64,000 nt of DNA from RUG11237 sp045126515 (GCA_045126515.1 JBGVOM010000110.1:110389-174388); one strand, 5' to 3'. Counted from the stretch's first letter, positions 17,679 to 26,588 are shown. Made by a program: numbers and translations. The notes: generated by a model not told the origin, from the letters alone.

Positions 17679-18755
17679 TTAGGATTTTAAAAGTTCCCGC
17701 TCTAATTCATTAAAATCATAGGAACGCTGCTCAAAGTTCAGGAACCGGTTATTTTGATTCGGGGAAGAGGAAACAGACTGCTTTTTCTGCTGTTTCTTCT
17801 GCTCCTTTTCTTTTTGAAACTGTTGGTCTAAAGCCTGAATATCGGAAAGGTGGTGGACACCTTGTTCTTTCCAACGTACCAGAATACGATCTGCATAACC
17901 AAAATTTGGTGTATGTATTGCCTGGATTGTACGATTACAGGCTTCAATAATTATATCTAAAGTGAATCCATAGTCATTTGTCCAGGTAGTAATCATTTCC
18001 TGTTCGGCAGGTGCCGGATGGCGGTTTTTGATACCAAAAGCTTTCAAAACAGCAAAGCAGTTTTTGTTGTAAGTATCCGTGTTGCTTTTTGCCTGTTCTA
18101 TCGTAGTGATGTTATCCCTTGCCCATGCCAATGCCGTGGCTTCAATGTAATGCATACTTTTATGGTCTTTGGTGACACAATATTCAATAAGATATTCAAT
18201 TAGTTCTAACGGGAATTTTAATCCGTCATAAATATATAAAATGGTGTTGACGTCTGTATTGCTTAAAGTTTTTCCAAGATACTGCTCTGCAATAAAAAGG
18301 ATTTCTGCAATATCTGCATTGTTTTTAAACTCCGCCATTTCATCTAGTGTAAACTGATGCTTTTCCGGTTCTTTGAATGTGGATAAAACCGGTGAGGTTC
18401 TCTGGACAGAGTCTGAGGATTTTTCCACAGGCATGGATGAGGAAACTGTTTCTTGAGGCTTATTAATAGGAAGAAGACGGATTGCTTCTAAAGTATTATC
18501 ATCCCGGAACGTCAGAGATAATATCCCCTGCTTTTCCCAGAATTTCAAAGCACGGCACACATCTCGTTCTGTATAGTTTAATTTATCTGCAATGGATACC
18601 ACGGAAAGTACTTCGCCGGTGGTTACTGCACGCAGCAGATATAAGTATGTTTTCACATATTCACCATTGGCGTCGGACATATAGTAATCAATAAAAATAT
18701 TGGAAACAATTGTCACATCATGAAGTGATTCGTTGGTTATAGAGATGTTTGTCAT
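17679..18755 (-). CDS. DnaD/DnaB-domain primosomal protein
   Basis: A 358-residue protein with an N-terminal winged-helix part (about residues 30-115, with LNYTERDVCRALKFWEKQGIL). Two DnaD/DnaB_2-type helical domains follow. One is around residues 155-215 (LGKTLSNTDVNTILYIYDGLKFPLELIEYLIEYC pattern). The other is at 225-300 and ends in the WKEQGVHHLSDI motif typical of DnaD C-domains. The tail is Gln/Lys rich. Such proteins bind DNA with DnaA and help DnaI load helicase. It lies 13 bp before the helicase-loader gene. Four perfect DnaA boxes lie upstream of its promoter. Confidence 0.87.
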   Translation of the reverse strand: MTNISITNESLHDVTIVSNIFIDYYMSDANGEYVKTYLYLLRAVTTGEVLSVVSIADKLNYTERDVCRALKFWEKQGILSLTFRDDNTLEAIRLLPINKPQETVSSSMPVEKSSDSVQRTSPVLSTFKEPEKHQFTLDEMAEFKNNADIAEILFIAEQYLGKTLSNTDVNTILYIYDGLKFPLELIEYLIEYCVTKDHKSMHYIEATALAWARDNITTIEQAKSNTDTYNKNCFAVLKAFGIKNRHPAPAEQEMITTWTNDYGFTLDIIIEACNRTIQAIHTPNFGYADRILVRWKEQGVHHLSDIQALDQQFQKEKEQKKQQKKQSVSSSPNQNNRFLNFEQRSYDFNELERELLKS

Positions 18756-18800
18756 GGTATCCGTTCCTTTCTATTGTTTGGTACTTATCTTTACTTCCAT

Positions 18801-18829
18801 AGTATAGCATAGGAATGGGAAATTGAGAA
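18801..18829 (-). promoter_or_regulatory. Sigma-A type promoter for the dnaD-dnaI operon
   Basis: On the minus strand TTCTCA (18824-18829) and TATACT (18801-18806) are 17 bp apart, about 45 bp before the dnaD start. The first pair of DnaA boxes begins about 47 bp upstream of the -35 box. Confidence 0.55.
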
Positions 18830-18875
18830 TAAGAAAATTTTGTGCACAGCCTTGTAGGAAAATCCTTATGCAAAA

Positions 18876-18893
18876 TGTGGATAATGTGGATAA
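18876..18893 (-). promoter_or_regulatory. Two abutting perfect DnaA boxes (proximal pair)
   Basis: TGTGGATAA occurs at 18876-18884 and again at 18885-18893 with no gap. Each is the exact complement of the consensus DnaA box TTATCCACA, so both face the dnaD gene in the same orientation. Confidence 0.8.
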
Positions 18894-18937
18894 GATGTTG
18901 ACATAATAAAAACAATGTCGAAAAAATGCCTAAAATA

Positions 18938-18958
18938 CGCCGTTTTTAGTGAACGGTG
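18938..18958 (-). terminator. Weak hairpin downstream of murC
   Basis: CGCCGTT (18938-18944) pairs with AACGGTG (18952-18958), one G-T pair included. On the minus strand it is followed by an interrupted T-rich stretch. It lies between the two DnaA-box pairs and may end the murC transcript. Confidence 0.35.
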
Positions 18959-19030
18959 TAAATGTGGGTAAAAATCGTTATGTAAACAAAAGAATCCACA
19001 TGTTAAAAACATAAAAAATGTTGATAAACA

Positions 19031-19048
19031 TGTGGATAATGTGGATAA
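19031..19048 (-). promoter_or_regulatory. Two abutting perfect DnaA boxes (distal pair)
   Basis: TGTGGATAA is at 19031-19039 and 19040-19048, directly touching the murC stop codon. The orientation is the same as the proximal pair, whose start is 155 bp away. Weaker boxes lie between the pairs: TGTGGGTAA at 18963-18971 (one mismatch) and GAATCCACA at 18992-19000. Confidence 0.8.
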
Positions 19049-20428
19049 CTATTTTCCCAGTAGATGATTCCCGATATTTACAACATCTCCGGCGCCCATA
19101 GTTATCAACAGATCGCCTGTTGAACAATTTTCTAATAAAAATGTTTCAATTTCGTCAAAAGAGGAAAAATAGTGGCATGGTTTTCCTAATTTCTCTATTT
19201 CCTGAGCCAGTGTCTGGGAACTTATTCCTAAATTGTCAGTTTCTCTGGCAGGATAAATCTCTGCAAGTACAACATTTTCAGCTAAGGATAAGGCTTCGGC
19301 AAACTCTTTCATTAAAGCTTTGGTGCGGGTATAAGTGTGTGGCTGGAATACACACCATAAATGCTTGTGTGGATAATTTTTGGCAGCATTTAAAGTCGCT
19401 TTGATTTCTGTCGGGTGATGGGCGTAATCATCTACAATAGTGACGCCGCTTAATTCTCCTTTGTATTCAAATCTTCGCTCGGTGCCGGAAAATGCTAACA
19501 ATGCTTTCTTGGTGGTGTCTAAAGAGATTCCTAACAAGTCAGCAGTGGCAATGGCAGACAAAGAATTGTATACATTGTGTATTCCTGTAACAGCAAGTGT
19601 GATTTGGGAAATCGGTTTTCCATTTCTCACTAAAGTGTAGGTAGGTCTTCCTAATTCATCAAAAGTGATGGAATCTGCCGAGTAGTCGGAAGAAGCAGAA
19701 GCCCCAAAAGTGATAATATTACAGTCTAAATCTTTGGTAAAATCAGAAAGACCTTCAATATCACTGGAAATAATTAATGTTCCATCTTTCGGTAAAAGTG
19801 TTGCAAATTTATGAAAAGAGTTTCGTATATCTTCTAAATCCTTAAAAAAGTCCAGATGATCTGCATCAATATTTAAGATAATACTGATTTTCGGGTAGAA
19901 GCTTAAAAAACTGTTGGTATATTCACAGGCTTCTGTTAAAAAGTATTGGCTGCTTCCTACACGAATATTTCCGTCGATTGCTTTTAGAATTCCTCCAATG
20001 GACAAAGTAGGATCGGTGTCAGCCTGTAATAAAATGTGAGAAAGCATGGAGGTGGTAGTGGTTTTACCGTGGGTACCGGACACGGCAATCGGTGTCTGAT
20101 AATTTCGCATAAGCTGTCCTAAGAACTGGGCTCTGGTAAGCATTGGGAGATTTCTTCTAACTGCTTCAGCAAATTCCGGATTGTCTTTGTGAATAGCTGC
20201 TGTGTATACTACAACGTCAACATCCGTAGGAAGATTTTCGGCACGCTGACCGATAAATACCTGAATTCCTAAAGAATTTAAATGTTCTGTTAAAGCAGAT
20301 TCCTTCATATCGGAACCGGATACTTTAAAATTTTCTTTTTTAACAATTTCAGCAAGTCCACTCATGCTGATACCGCCGATTCCGATAAAATAAATATGAA
20401 TCGGCTCATTGAAATTAATTTGATACAT
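19049..20428 (-). CDS. murC: UDP-N-acetylmuramate--L-alanine ligase
   Basis: A 459-residue cytoplasmic ligase adding L-Ala to UDP-MurNAc with ATP. The N-terminal Rossmann part opens YFIGIGGISMSGLAEI. The ATP loop is SGTHGKTTTTSML with Lys122. The central EACEYTNSFL..NIDADHLDFF block binds metal, and DDYAHHPTEIKATL marks the start of the C-terminal domain. The length is normal for MurC. GAAAGGGTATAGAG precedes the ATG. It stands alone here, with no other mur genes nearby, and its 3' end abuts a DnaA-box cluster. Confidence 0.95.
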   Translation of the reverse strand: MYQINFNEPIHIYFIGIGGISMSGLAEIVKKENFKVSGSDMKESALTEHLNSLGIQVFIGQRAENLPTDVDVVVYTAAIHKDNPEFAEAVRRNLPMLTRAQFLGQLMRNYQTPIAVSGTHGKTTTTSMLSHILLQADTDPTLSIGGILKAIDGNIRVGSSQYFLTEACEYTNSFLSFYPKISIILNIDADHLDFFKDLEDIRNSFHKFATLLPKDGTLIISSDIEGLSDFTKDLDCNIITFGASASSDYSADSITFDELGRPTYTLVRNGKPISQITLAVTGIHNVYNSLSAIATADLLGISLDTTKKALLAFSGTERRFEYKGELSGVTIVDDYAHHPTEIKATLNAAKNYPHKHLWCVFQPHTYTRTKALMKEFAEALSLAENVVLAEIYPARETDNLGISSQTLAQEIEKLGKPCHYFSSFDEIETFLLENCSTGDLLITMGAGDVVNIGNHLLGK

Positions 20429-20663
20429 ATCTCTATACCCTTTCTTATAGTTAGTTTAGCTATTGTTTGTGTACTATCTTCCTGCAAGCATTTGGAAAAG
20501 TTTGCACTTTTAATCATAAGATTGGAAAAGCGTGCGTATAGTAATAAGGAAGATATTTAGATTTCTGTTGAAATAATTATAACGCACATTAGTACAAAAA
20601 TCTAGGTTTTTACATTATATGTTAAAAAAGGTGTAAAAAGTGTAAACATTTTGAGAAATTGTG

Positions 20664-20692
20664 TTCACCTTGACCGATAATTGTGTTATAAT
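20664..20692 (+). promoter_or_regulatory. Sigma-A type promoter for glgC-glgD
   Basis: TTCACC (20664-20669), a 17-bp spacer and a perfect TATAAT (20687-20692) lie about 90 bp upstream of the glgC start. The rest of the 353-bp murC-glgC gap is A/T-rich divergent promoter region in which I see no riboswitch. Confidence 0.55.
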
Positions 20693-20781
20693 TATTACGT
20701 GGGAAATTAATATTCGTGGATATGCGGATATTGCAAATTATAAATGTCTTGAGTGGTAGGCTATAATGAGAGGTGATAACA

Positions 20782-22056
20782 GTGATTAAAAAAGAAATGA
20801 TTGCGATGTTGCTCGCAGGAGGACAGGGAAGCCGACTTGGCGTTCTTACAAAAAAGGTTGCGAAACCGGCAGTTGCTTTCGGGGGAAAATACAGAATTAT
20901 TGACTTCCCATTAAGTAACTGTATTAATTCCGGGATTGATACGGTGGGTGTACTTACACAGTATCAGCCATTGCGTCTGAATGCCCATATTGGAATTGGT
21001 ATTCCGTGGGATTTGGATAGAAATATTGGAGGTGTTACTGTTCTGCCTCCGTATGAAAAGAGTACAAGCAGTGAATGGTATACTGGTACTGCAAATGCCA
21101 TTTACCAGAACTTAGAGTATATGGAAACATACAATCCAGAATATGTACTGATTTTATCAGGTGATCATATTTATAAGATGGATTATGAAGTTATGCTTGA
21201 TTTCCATAAGCATAACAATGCAGACGTAACCATTGCTACTATGCCGGTGCCGATGGAAGAAGCAAGCAGGTTCGGTATTGTGGTTGCTGATGAGGATGGA
21301 AAAATTCAGAAATTCGAAGAAAAGCCGGAGCATCCAAGCAGTAATCTTGCATCTATGGGTATTTACATTTTCAGCTGGAAGGTATTGAAAGAGGCGTTGA
21401 TTGCGTTGTCGGATGAGAAGGGTTGTGACTTCGGTATGCATATCATTCCTCATTGTCATGAAAATGGAAAACGTTTGTTTGCTTATGAGTTTAACGGATA
21501 CTGGAAAGATGTTGGTACGTTAGGCTCTTATTGGGAAGCAAACATGGAACTTATCGATATTATTCCGGAATTTAACTTATATGAAGAATTTTGGAAAATA
21601 TACACAAAGAGTGATACATTGCCACCGCAGTACATATCAGGCGAAGCCAGGATCGAAAAGAGTATTATCAGTGAAGGTGCAGAAATATACGGAGAAGTAA
21701 TCAATTCCGTAATCGGCACTGGTGTGCGGGTTGGAAAAGGCAGTGTAGTTCGGGATTCTATCATTATGAAAGATACCGAAATCGGAGAAAACGTTGTGAT
21801 TAACAAGTCCATCATTGCGGAAAACGTAAAAATAGGAAATAACGCAGTGTTGGGAATTGGAGACGAAGTGCCGAACAAGCAGGAACCGAAGATTTATTCT
21901 TTTGGTCTTGTGACCATTGGGGACAGGTCTGTGATTCCAGACAATGTTAAAATAGGAAAGAACACAGCTATTTCCGGTATAACAGAGCCGTCAGATTATC
22001 CGGACGGAGTATTAGCTAGTGGTGAAACGATAATGAAGGCAGGTGACAGGCGATGA
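20782..22056 (+). CDS. glgC: Glucose-1-phosphate adenylyltransferase, catalytic subunit
   Basis: A 424-residue ADP-glucose pyrophosphorylase supplying ADP-glucose for glycogen. The nucleotidyltransferase domain has LLAGGQGSRLGVLTKKVAKPAVAF, the SGDHIYKMDY catalytic Asp region and the FEEKPEHP Glu. The C-terminal left-handed beta-helix (about residues 290-400) shows hexapeptide repeats such as VIGTGVRVGKGSVV. GTG 20782 is preferred over GTG 20773, because AGAGGTGA spans the earlier codon and is correctly spaced to the later one. It is followed by glgD with a 4-bp overlap. No glgA or glgB is present in the window. Confidence 0.93.
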   Translation: MIKKEMIAMLLAGGQGSRLGVLTKKVAKPAVAFGGKYRIIDFPLSNCINSGIDTVGVLTQYQPLRLNAHIGIGIPWDLDRNIGGVTVLPPYEKSTSSEWYTGTANAIYQNLEYMETYNPEYVLILSGDHIYKMDYEVMLDFHKHNNADVTIATMPVPMEEASRFGIVVADEDGKIQKFEEKPEHPSSNLASMGIYIFSWKVLKEALIALSDEKGCDFGMHIIPHCHENGKRLFAYEFNGYWKDVGTLGSYWEANMELIDIIPEFNLYEEFWKIYTKSDTLPPQYISGEARIEKSIISEGAEIYGEVINSVIGTGVRVGKGSVVRDSIIMKDTEIGENVVINKSIIAENVKIGNNAVLGIGDEVPNKQEPKIYSFGLVTIGDRSVIPDNVKIGKNTAISGITEPSDYPDGVLASGETIMKAGDRR

Positions 22057-23171
22057 GAGCAATTGGAATTATTTTAGCAGGCGGAAACAGTTATCGTATG
22101 AAAGAGCTGTCCCATAAGCGTGCCATAGCGGCAATGCCTGTGGCAGGAAGCTATCGAAGCATTGATTTTACCCTTAGTAATATGACAAATTCACATATTC
22201 AAAAAGTGGCAGTGTTAACACAGTACAATTCCAGAAGTCTTAATGAACATTTAAGTTCATCAAAATGGTGGGACTTTGGACGTAAGCAGGGTGGTTTATT
22301 TGTATTTCCACCGACGGTTACGGTAGATAATAATTTCTGGTATCGTGGAACAGCAGATGCCATTTATCAGAATCTGACATTTTTAAAGAACAGCCACGAA
22401 CCATATGTTGTAATTGCTTCCGGTGATGGTGTTTATAAAATGGATTACAATAAAGTGTTAGAATATCACATTGCCAAAAAAGCAGATGTTACTGTGGTAT
22501 GTAAGGATATGGAACCGGGACAGGATATGGAACGTTTTGGTATTTTGAGAATGGATGAAGATGGCAGAATTCAGGAGTTTGATGAAAAACCGATGGTTGC
22601 CACTTCAAATACAGTATCTTGTGGTATTTACGTAATTCGAAGAAGACAATTGATTGAGTTGTTGGAGAAATGTGCAAAAGAAGACAGGTATGATTTTGTT
22701 AAAGATATTCTGGTACGCTACAAAGGTATGAAGCGTATTTATGGATATAAAATGAATGAATATTGGAGCAATATTTCTACGGTGGAAGCGTATTATGAAA
22801 CCAATATGTCATTCCTGCAGCCGGAAATAAGAGATTATTTCTTCAAACAATATCCGGATGTTTATTCTAAGGTGGATGATTTACCACCGGCAAAATACAA
22901 TCCGGGAGCAGTAGTAAAGAACAGCCTGGTTTCCAGTGGATGCATTGTAAATGGTTCGGTGGAAAATTCTGTTCTCTTTAAGAAAGTATTTGTTGGAAAT
23001 AATGTTACCATTAAGAATTCTATCATATTAAATGATGTTTATATTGGTGACAACACCACCATTGAGAATTGTATTGTGGAAAGCAGGGATACGATTCGTG
23101 CAAATACATATCATAAGGGTGAAAACGGTATTAAGGTTGTTGTGGAAAAGAATGAAAGGTATGTCTTATAA
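22053..23171 (+). CDS. glgD: GlgD, glucose-1-phosphate adenylyltransferase regulatory subunit
   Basis: A 372-residue paralogue of GlgC that pairs with it in Firmicutes and raises its activity. The N-terminal loop is degraded (LAGGNSYRMKELSHKRAIAAMPVAG). The lysine and arginine signature of active pyrophosphorylases (RLxxLTxxRAKPAV) is only partly kept. The fold motifs ASGDGVYKMDY and a beta-helix tail with hexapeptide repeats (NNVTIKNSIILNDVYIGDNTTI) remain. ATG 22053 overlaps the glgC stop as ATGA, indicating coupled translation and a fixed subunit ratio. Confidence 0.92.
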   Translation: MRAIGIILAGGNSYRMKELSHKRAIAAMPVAGSYRSIDFTLSNMTNSHIQKVAVLTQYNSRSLNEHLSSSKWWDFGRKQGGLFVFPPTVTVDNNFWYRGTADAIYQNLTFLKNSHEPYVVIASGDGVYKMDYNKVLEYHIAKKADVTVVCKDMEPGQDMERFGILRMDEDGRIQEFDEKPMVATSNTVSCGIYVIRRRQLIELLEKCAKEDRYDFVKDILVRYKGMKRIYGYKMNEYWSNISTVEAYYETNMSFLQPEIRDYFFKQYPDVYSKVDDLPPAKYNPGAVVKNSLVSSGCIVNGSVENSVLFKKVFVGNNVTIKNSIILNDVYIGDNTTIENCIVESRDTIRANTYHKGENGIKVVVEKNERYVL

Positions 23172-23230
23172 CAGTTGCAAAATGCAGTAAAACGAAGGAC
23201 TCGTTAAGGCGAGAAAGGGGAATTATTTAG

Positions 23231-23515
23231 ATGAACATTACAGATGTACGCGTCAGAAAGATGACAAAAGAAGGTAAAATGAAAGCAGTGGTATCTATTA
23301 CTATAGATGACGAATTTGTTGTACATGATATCAAGGTAATCGATGGAGAAAAAGGGTTGTTTATCGCAATGCCAAGTAGAAAGGCATCCGACGGAGAATA
23401 TAGAGATATTGCACATCCTATTAATTCCGAAACAAGAGATAGAATCCAGAAGATTATTCTTGACAGCTATGAAAAAGCTTTATTAGAAGAACCTGCAGAA
23501 GCAGAAGAAGCTTAA
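23231..23515 (+). CDS. spoVG: Septation/sporulation regulator SpoVG
   Basis: A 94-residue RNA/DNA-binding regulator. It starts MNITDVRVRKMTKEGKMKAV and carries the conserved IDGEKGLFIAMPSRK and YRDIAHPINSETRDRIQ segments. The acidic tail ends EEPAEAEEA. In Bacillus and other Firmicutes it affects septation, sporulation, capsule and virulence genes. AAAGGGG precedes the ATG. It is 60 bp after glgD with no visible promoter, so read-through from glgCD is plausible. Confidence 0.95.
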   Translation: MNITDVRVRKMTKEGKMKAVVSITIDDEFVVHDIKVIDGEKGLFIAMPSRKASDGEYRDIAHPINSETRDRIQKIILDSYEKALLEEPAEAEEA

Positions 23516-23546
23516 TTAAAATTACTTAAATTTAATAAGGAAAAGA

Positions 23547-23588
23547 AAAAAGACAAGGGTGTCATGTAAAATGTACCCTTGTCTTTTT
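23547..23588. terminator. Strong bidirectional intrinsic terminator (spoVG / subtilase)
   Basis: A 14-bp perfect stem, AAAAAGACAAGGGT with ACCCTTGTCTTTTT, closes a 14-base loop. T runs lie on both strands, between the convergent spoVG and protease genes. Confidence 0.88.
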
Positions 23589-23604
23589 GAATAAACAAAT
23601 AATG

Positions 23605-25305
23605 TTATGTTAGTGATACGAATACGTTGTATAAATCTAAAATACCATAGCCCCATTCGGGATTTGGATATTCCAAATTTCGTGGGCGTCTGGTACCCCG
23701 AATAAGATAATTTTTTACACCTGTTCCATTTAGAAGAGGTATATTTTCATATATAATTGCCCATTCTAAGAACAACGCCACAGCACCGCATACATGGGCA
23801 GCGGCGATGCTGGTTCCGGAGCGGGTGCTATACCGGTCGCCGGGAAGAGGACCAATAATATCTACGCCGGGAGCTGCCAGTGTGGGAACGATAGTATTGT
23901 CTGGACTGAAGCCGCGGCTGGAGTTTAAGTAAATGCTGTCGTTACGGTAGTCATATGCTACTGCTGTAATTACATTGCCAGCGTTTCCGGGAGCGGTGAT
24001 AGTGGTATAAGGAGAGGAACGAAGAAAATAGGTATTTTCGGAAATCAGAGGTGTTACAGGAAGCCACATATGGAAAGTCGTTTTGTGAGAATTTTTGTTT
24101 TGTATGATAAATTTCCAAATTCCGGGAGCAGGGTTGTCAAAACGAAACATAATTAATTGTCTGCCGGATTGATTTTCAATTAATATAAAATTTACCAATA
24201 TAGTGGTGTTTAAAAATACAAAACGAAGCGTCTGCTCAGAGTAAGGGGGAACCAGAAAAAGTGGCTGCATTTCTCCAGAAGGTGACTGCAGAGTAATGCT
24301 CTGTGTGGCAGGGGAATCACCCCAAAGTTCCAAGGTGAAGCCATGTTCCTGTTCGCCGACTTTTAATTCGACCTCTTCGGATCCTACAGAAGCTTCCATT
24401 TCAGAAGAGTAGTGGTGCCCTGTATTCCCTTCATTACCTCCGGCTACTGATACGGCAGTTAGGGATTGGCGGTTTAAGCTATTTACATAATTTGCCAGAG
24501 GTGAACTGCCAAGGTGCGCACCCAGACTAGTGCCCAAAGGGATACAGATGGACACGGGAACATCACCTAGACGGTGAGCACAGTCCTTCACATAACTGAG
24601 GGCTGTCATAATGTCATCTTCCTGATAGACTAATGCATCTTCTGGTAGAAGAAAATAATTATGAATATATTGTTTGGCGGGCTTTAATTTTACTATAATT
24701 AATGTGGCATCAGGGGCAGCGCCGATGAAGCGTTCTGATATATTTTCACCGCCAGCGGCAATGCCGGCAGTAAAAGTTCCGTGCCCTAATGTATCTTGCG
24801 AGGGAACGATTTCAAATGGCTTGGAACTTTTTAGGGCTCTGTCTATATCTGTTTTCGTATATTCGGTGCCATAATCAAACTTTGCTGGCGGGCTACCGCT
24901 TGCAATGGTCTGGTCCCAAAGATAGGAAATACGGGAACTGCCATCGTTATTGCGAAAGATTTTGTTGGTATAGTCGATGCCGGAATCGATGACAGCTACG
25001 GCAACTCCGTTTCCACGGAGAGGGATATAGGGATGATTGTGGAGCCGGGTAATGCCGGAAGCATTCATGCTCTGGGTGTCCATAGGAACATAATATTTAG
25101 GAATACTTCCATAAACGTAACTATTTAGGGATGTTTGCGTTGATTCTGATAAAGGAGTATATATAATTGCGTAAGTATCATTGATGACGCTGGTGGGATA
25201 AAGTTGCTGTAAATATTCTAAATAAGAAACAGAAGCACTGTAATTGAAAATAAAATCTGCATAATTTTCATTCATGGCAGGAGGGAGTGAATTAGATAAT
25301 GGCAT
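23605..25305 (-). CDS. Subtilisin-family serine protease, CspB-like
   Basis: A 566-residue S8 peptidase with an intact triad: Asp107 (VIDSGID), His174 (GHGTFTAG) and Ser498 (SGTSIAAAH). The oxyanion Asn290 is in AGGNEG. An insertion of about 190 residues between the oxyanion Asn and the catalytic Ser (roughly 300-440) is beta-rich. It matches the jelly-roll insertion of clostridial Csp germination proteases that activate SleC. The first 95 residues look like a short propeptide. No secretion signal is seen, which also fits Csp proteins packaged in spores. ATG 25303-25305 has a weak AGGTG upstream. Confidence 0.85.
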   Translation of the reverse strand: MPLSNSLPPAMNENYADFIFNYSASVSYLEYLQQLYPTSVINDTYAIIYTPLSESTQTSLNSYVYGSIPKYYVPMDTQSMNASGITRLHNHPYIPLRGNGVAVAVIDSGIDYTNKIFRNNDGSSRISYLWDQTIASGSPPAKFDYGTEYTKTDIDRALKSSKPFEIVPSQDTLGHGTFTAGIAAGGENISERFIGAAPDATLIIVKLKPAKQYIHNYFLLPEDALVYQEDDIMTALSYVKDCAHRLGDVPVSICIPLGTSLGAHLGSSPLANYVNSLNRQSLTAVSVAGGNEGNTGHHYSSEMEASVGSEEVELKVGEQEHGFTLELWGDSPATQSITLQSPSGEMQPLFLVPPYSEQTLRFVFLNTTILVNFILIENQSGRQLIMFRFDNPAPGIWKFIIQNKNSHKTTFHMWLPVTPLISENTYFLRSSPYTTITAPGNAGNVITAVAYDYRNDSIYLNSSRGFSPDNTIVPTLAAPGVDIIGPLPGDRYSTRSGTSIAAAHVCGAVALFLEWAIIYENIPLLNGTGVKNYLIRGTRRPRNLEYPNPEWGYGILDLYNVFVSLT

Positions 25306-25565
25306 AAGACACCTGTATGAAAGAATTTATACTATGTATATGGTAGAAAAACAAAAATATGCTCAGAAAAAATATGAAATCTGATGAAAATTTTGCTCAA
25401 AATGAAAGAAATTTGTTGTCACAATCTCTTATGAAAAAGACGATGAAAATAGCCATAGATGAATTGAACAAAAATAAATAAAAAAATCATAAAAAATGTA
25501 AAATAATGACAAAAGTGAACAAAAATTTTTGCAAAAAATTATGAAAAATGAATTGAAATGAAGCA

Positions 25566-25594
25566 TTGACATTTCTGCATGAAAGCAGTATCGT
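25566..25594 (+). promoter_or_regulatory. Promoter for the atp operon
   Basis: A perfect TTGACA (25566-25571) with a 17-bp spacer is followed by TATCGT (25589-25594, 4 of 6). This is the only good candidate in the very A-rich 333-bp stretch 25306-25638, in which I see nothing else. Confidence 0.55.
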
Positions 25595-25638
25595 TAATAT
25601 ATTAACAAACCATAAACCATAGGAGAGGAAGTGAAAAA

Positions 25639-26331
25639 ATGGAAGCCTTTGTAGAAAGTCTTTTGGAAGAACTGGAATGTAATGTTGTGTTTGAACTGCC
25701 AATCTGGAATGGTGAAAAAATTCAAATATTTGAATCTGTTGTAGTTACTTGGATTATTATGGCAGTTCTGATTATTCTGTCAAAAATTCTGGTGAGAAAT
25801 CTTACCGTAGAAAATCCGGGAAAGAAACAGCTTGTTTTGGAAACAGGAATCGGTTTTTTGTATGATTTCTTTGCAGGTTTGCTGGGGGAACATGGCAAAC
25901 GTTATGTACCTTATATGATTACTGTAATCATATATATCGGACTGGCAAATATTATCGGTCTTTTTGGCATGAAGCCACCTACAAAAGACATGAATGTCAC
26001 AATTGCACTGGCGTTGATGAGTATTATTCTTATCGAAGCAGCGGGCATCCGTCAAAAAGGAGTAAAGGGCTGGGCAAAGAGCTTTGCAGAGCCGGTAGCT
26101 GTTGTTGCACCGATTAATGTATTAGAAATATTTATTCGTCCATTATCCTTATGTATGCGACTTTTTGGTAATGTACTGGGGGCATTCGTAGTGATGGAGC
26201 TGATTAAGCTGTGTGTACCGGTAGTTGTACCAGCAGTGTTCAGTTGTTATTTTGATATTTTTGATGGTCTGATTCAGGCTTATGTGTTTGTATTCCTAAC
26301 CTCTTTATTTGTAAAAGAGGCAATAGAATAA
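25639..26331 (+). CDS. atpB: ATP synthase F0 subunit a
   Basis: A 230-residue membrane subunit forming the ion half-channels against the c-ring. About five to six hydrophobic helices are visible. The essential Arg lies in LSLCMRLFGNVLGAFVV, and the partner polar residues lie in the last helix, FDGLIQAYVFVFLTSLFV. AGGAAG precedes ATG 25639. It opens an eight-gene operon in canonical order. No atpI or atpZ gene precedes it. Confidence 0.94.
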   Translation: MEAFVESLLEELECNVVFELPIWNGEKIQIFESVVVTWIIMAVLIILSKILVRNLTVENPGKKQLVLETGIGFLYDFFAGLLGEHGKRYVPYMITVIIYIGLANIIGLFGMKPPTKDMNVTIALALMSIILIEAAGIRQKGVKGWAKSFAEPVAVVAPINVLEIFIRPLSLCMRLFGNVLGAFVVMELIKLCVPVVVPAVFSCYFDIFDGLIQAYVFVFLTSLFVKEAIE

Positions 26332-26363
26332 ATGAGATGAAAGAAGAAAAGGAGAGATTTGTT

Positions 26364-26588
26364 ATGACATCATTAGTAGCAGTAGGAGCAGGTATTGCAG
26401 TTTTATCAGGAGCAGGAGCAGGAGTTGGTATTGGTATTGCCACATCAAAAGCAGTAGACGCTATCGCAAGACAGCCGGAAGCACAGGGTAAGATTTCATC
26501 TGCGTTATTACTTGGTTGTGCCTTAGCAGAAGCAACAGCTGTTTATGGACTTGTAGTTGCAATCCTTATCATTTTATTATTGAAATAA
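26364..26588 (+). CDS. atpE: ATP synthase F0 subunit c
   Basis: A 74-residue two-helix hairpin proteolipid forming the rotor ring. Helix 1 is glycine rich (GAGAGVGIGIATSK) and the polar loop is RQPEAQGK. The ion-carrying Glu56 is in ALAEATAVYGLV. The Na+ ligands of Na+-type rings (Gln in helix 1, Ser after the Glu) are replaced by Ile23 and Ala57. Nine further upstream codons are open, but AAGGAGAG is correctly placed for ATG 26364. Confidence 0.94.
   Translation: MTSLVAVGAGIAVLSGAGAGVGIGIATSKAVDAIARQPEAQGKISSALLLGCALAEATAVYGLVVAILIILLLK

Noticed and set aside
18756..19048. The DnaA-box cluster as the chromosomal origin
   Set aside because: No dnaA, dnaN, recF, gyr or rpmH genes lie nearby, and the boxes all face one way upstream of an operon. 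A regulatory or titration site is the simpler reading.
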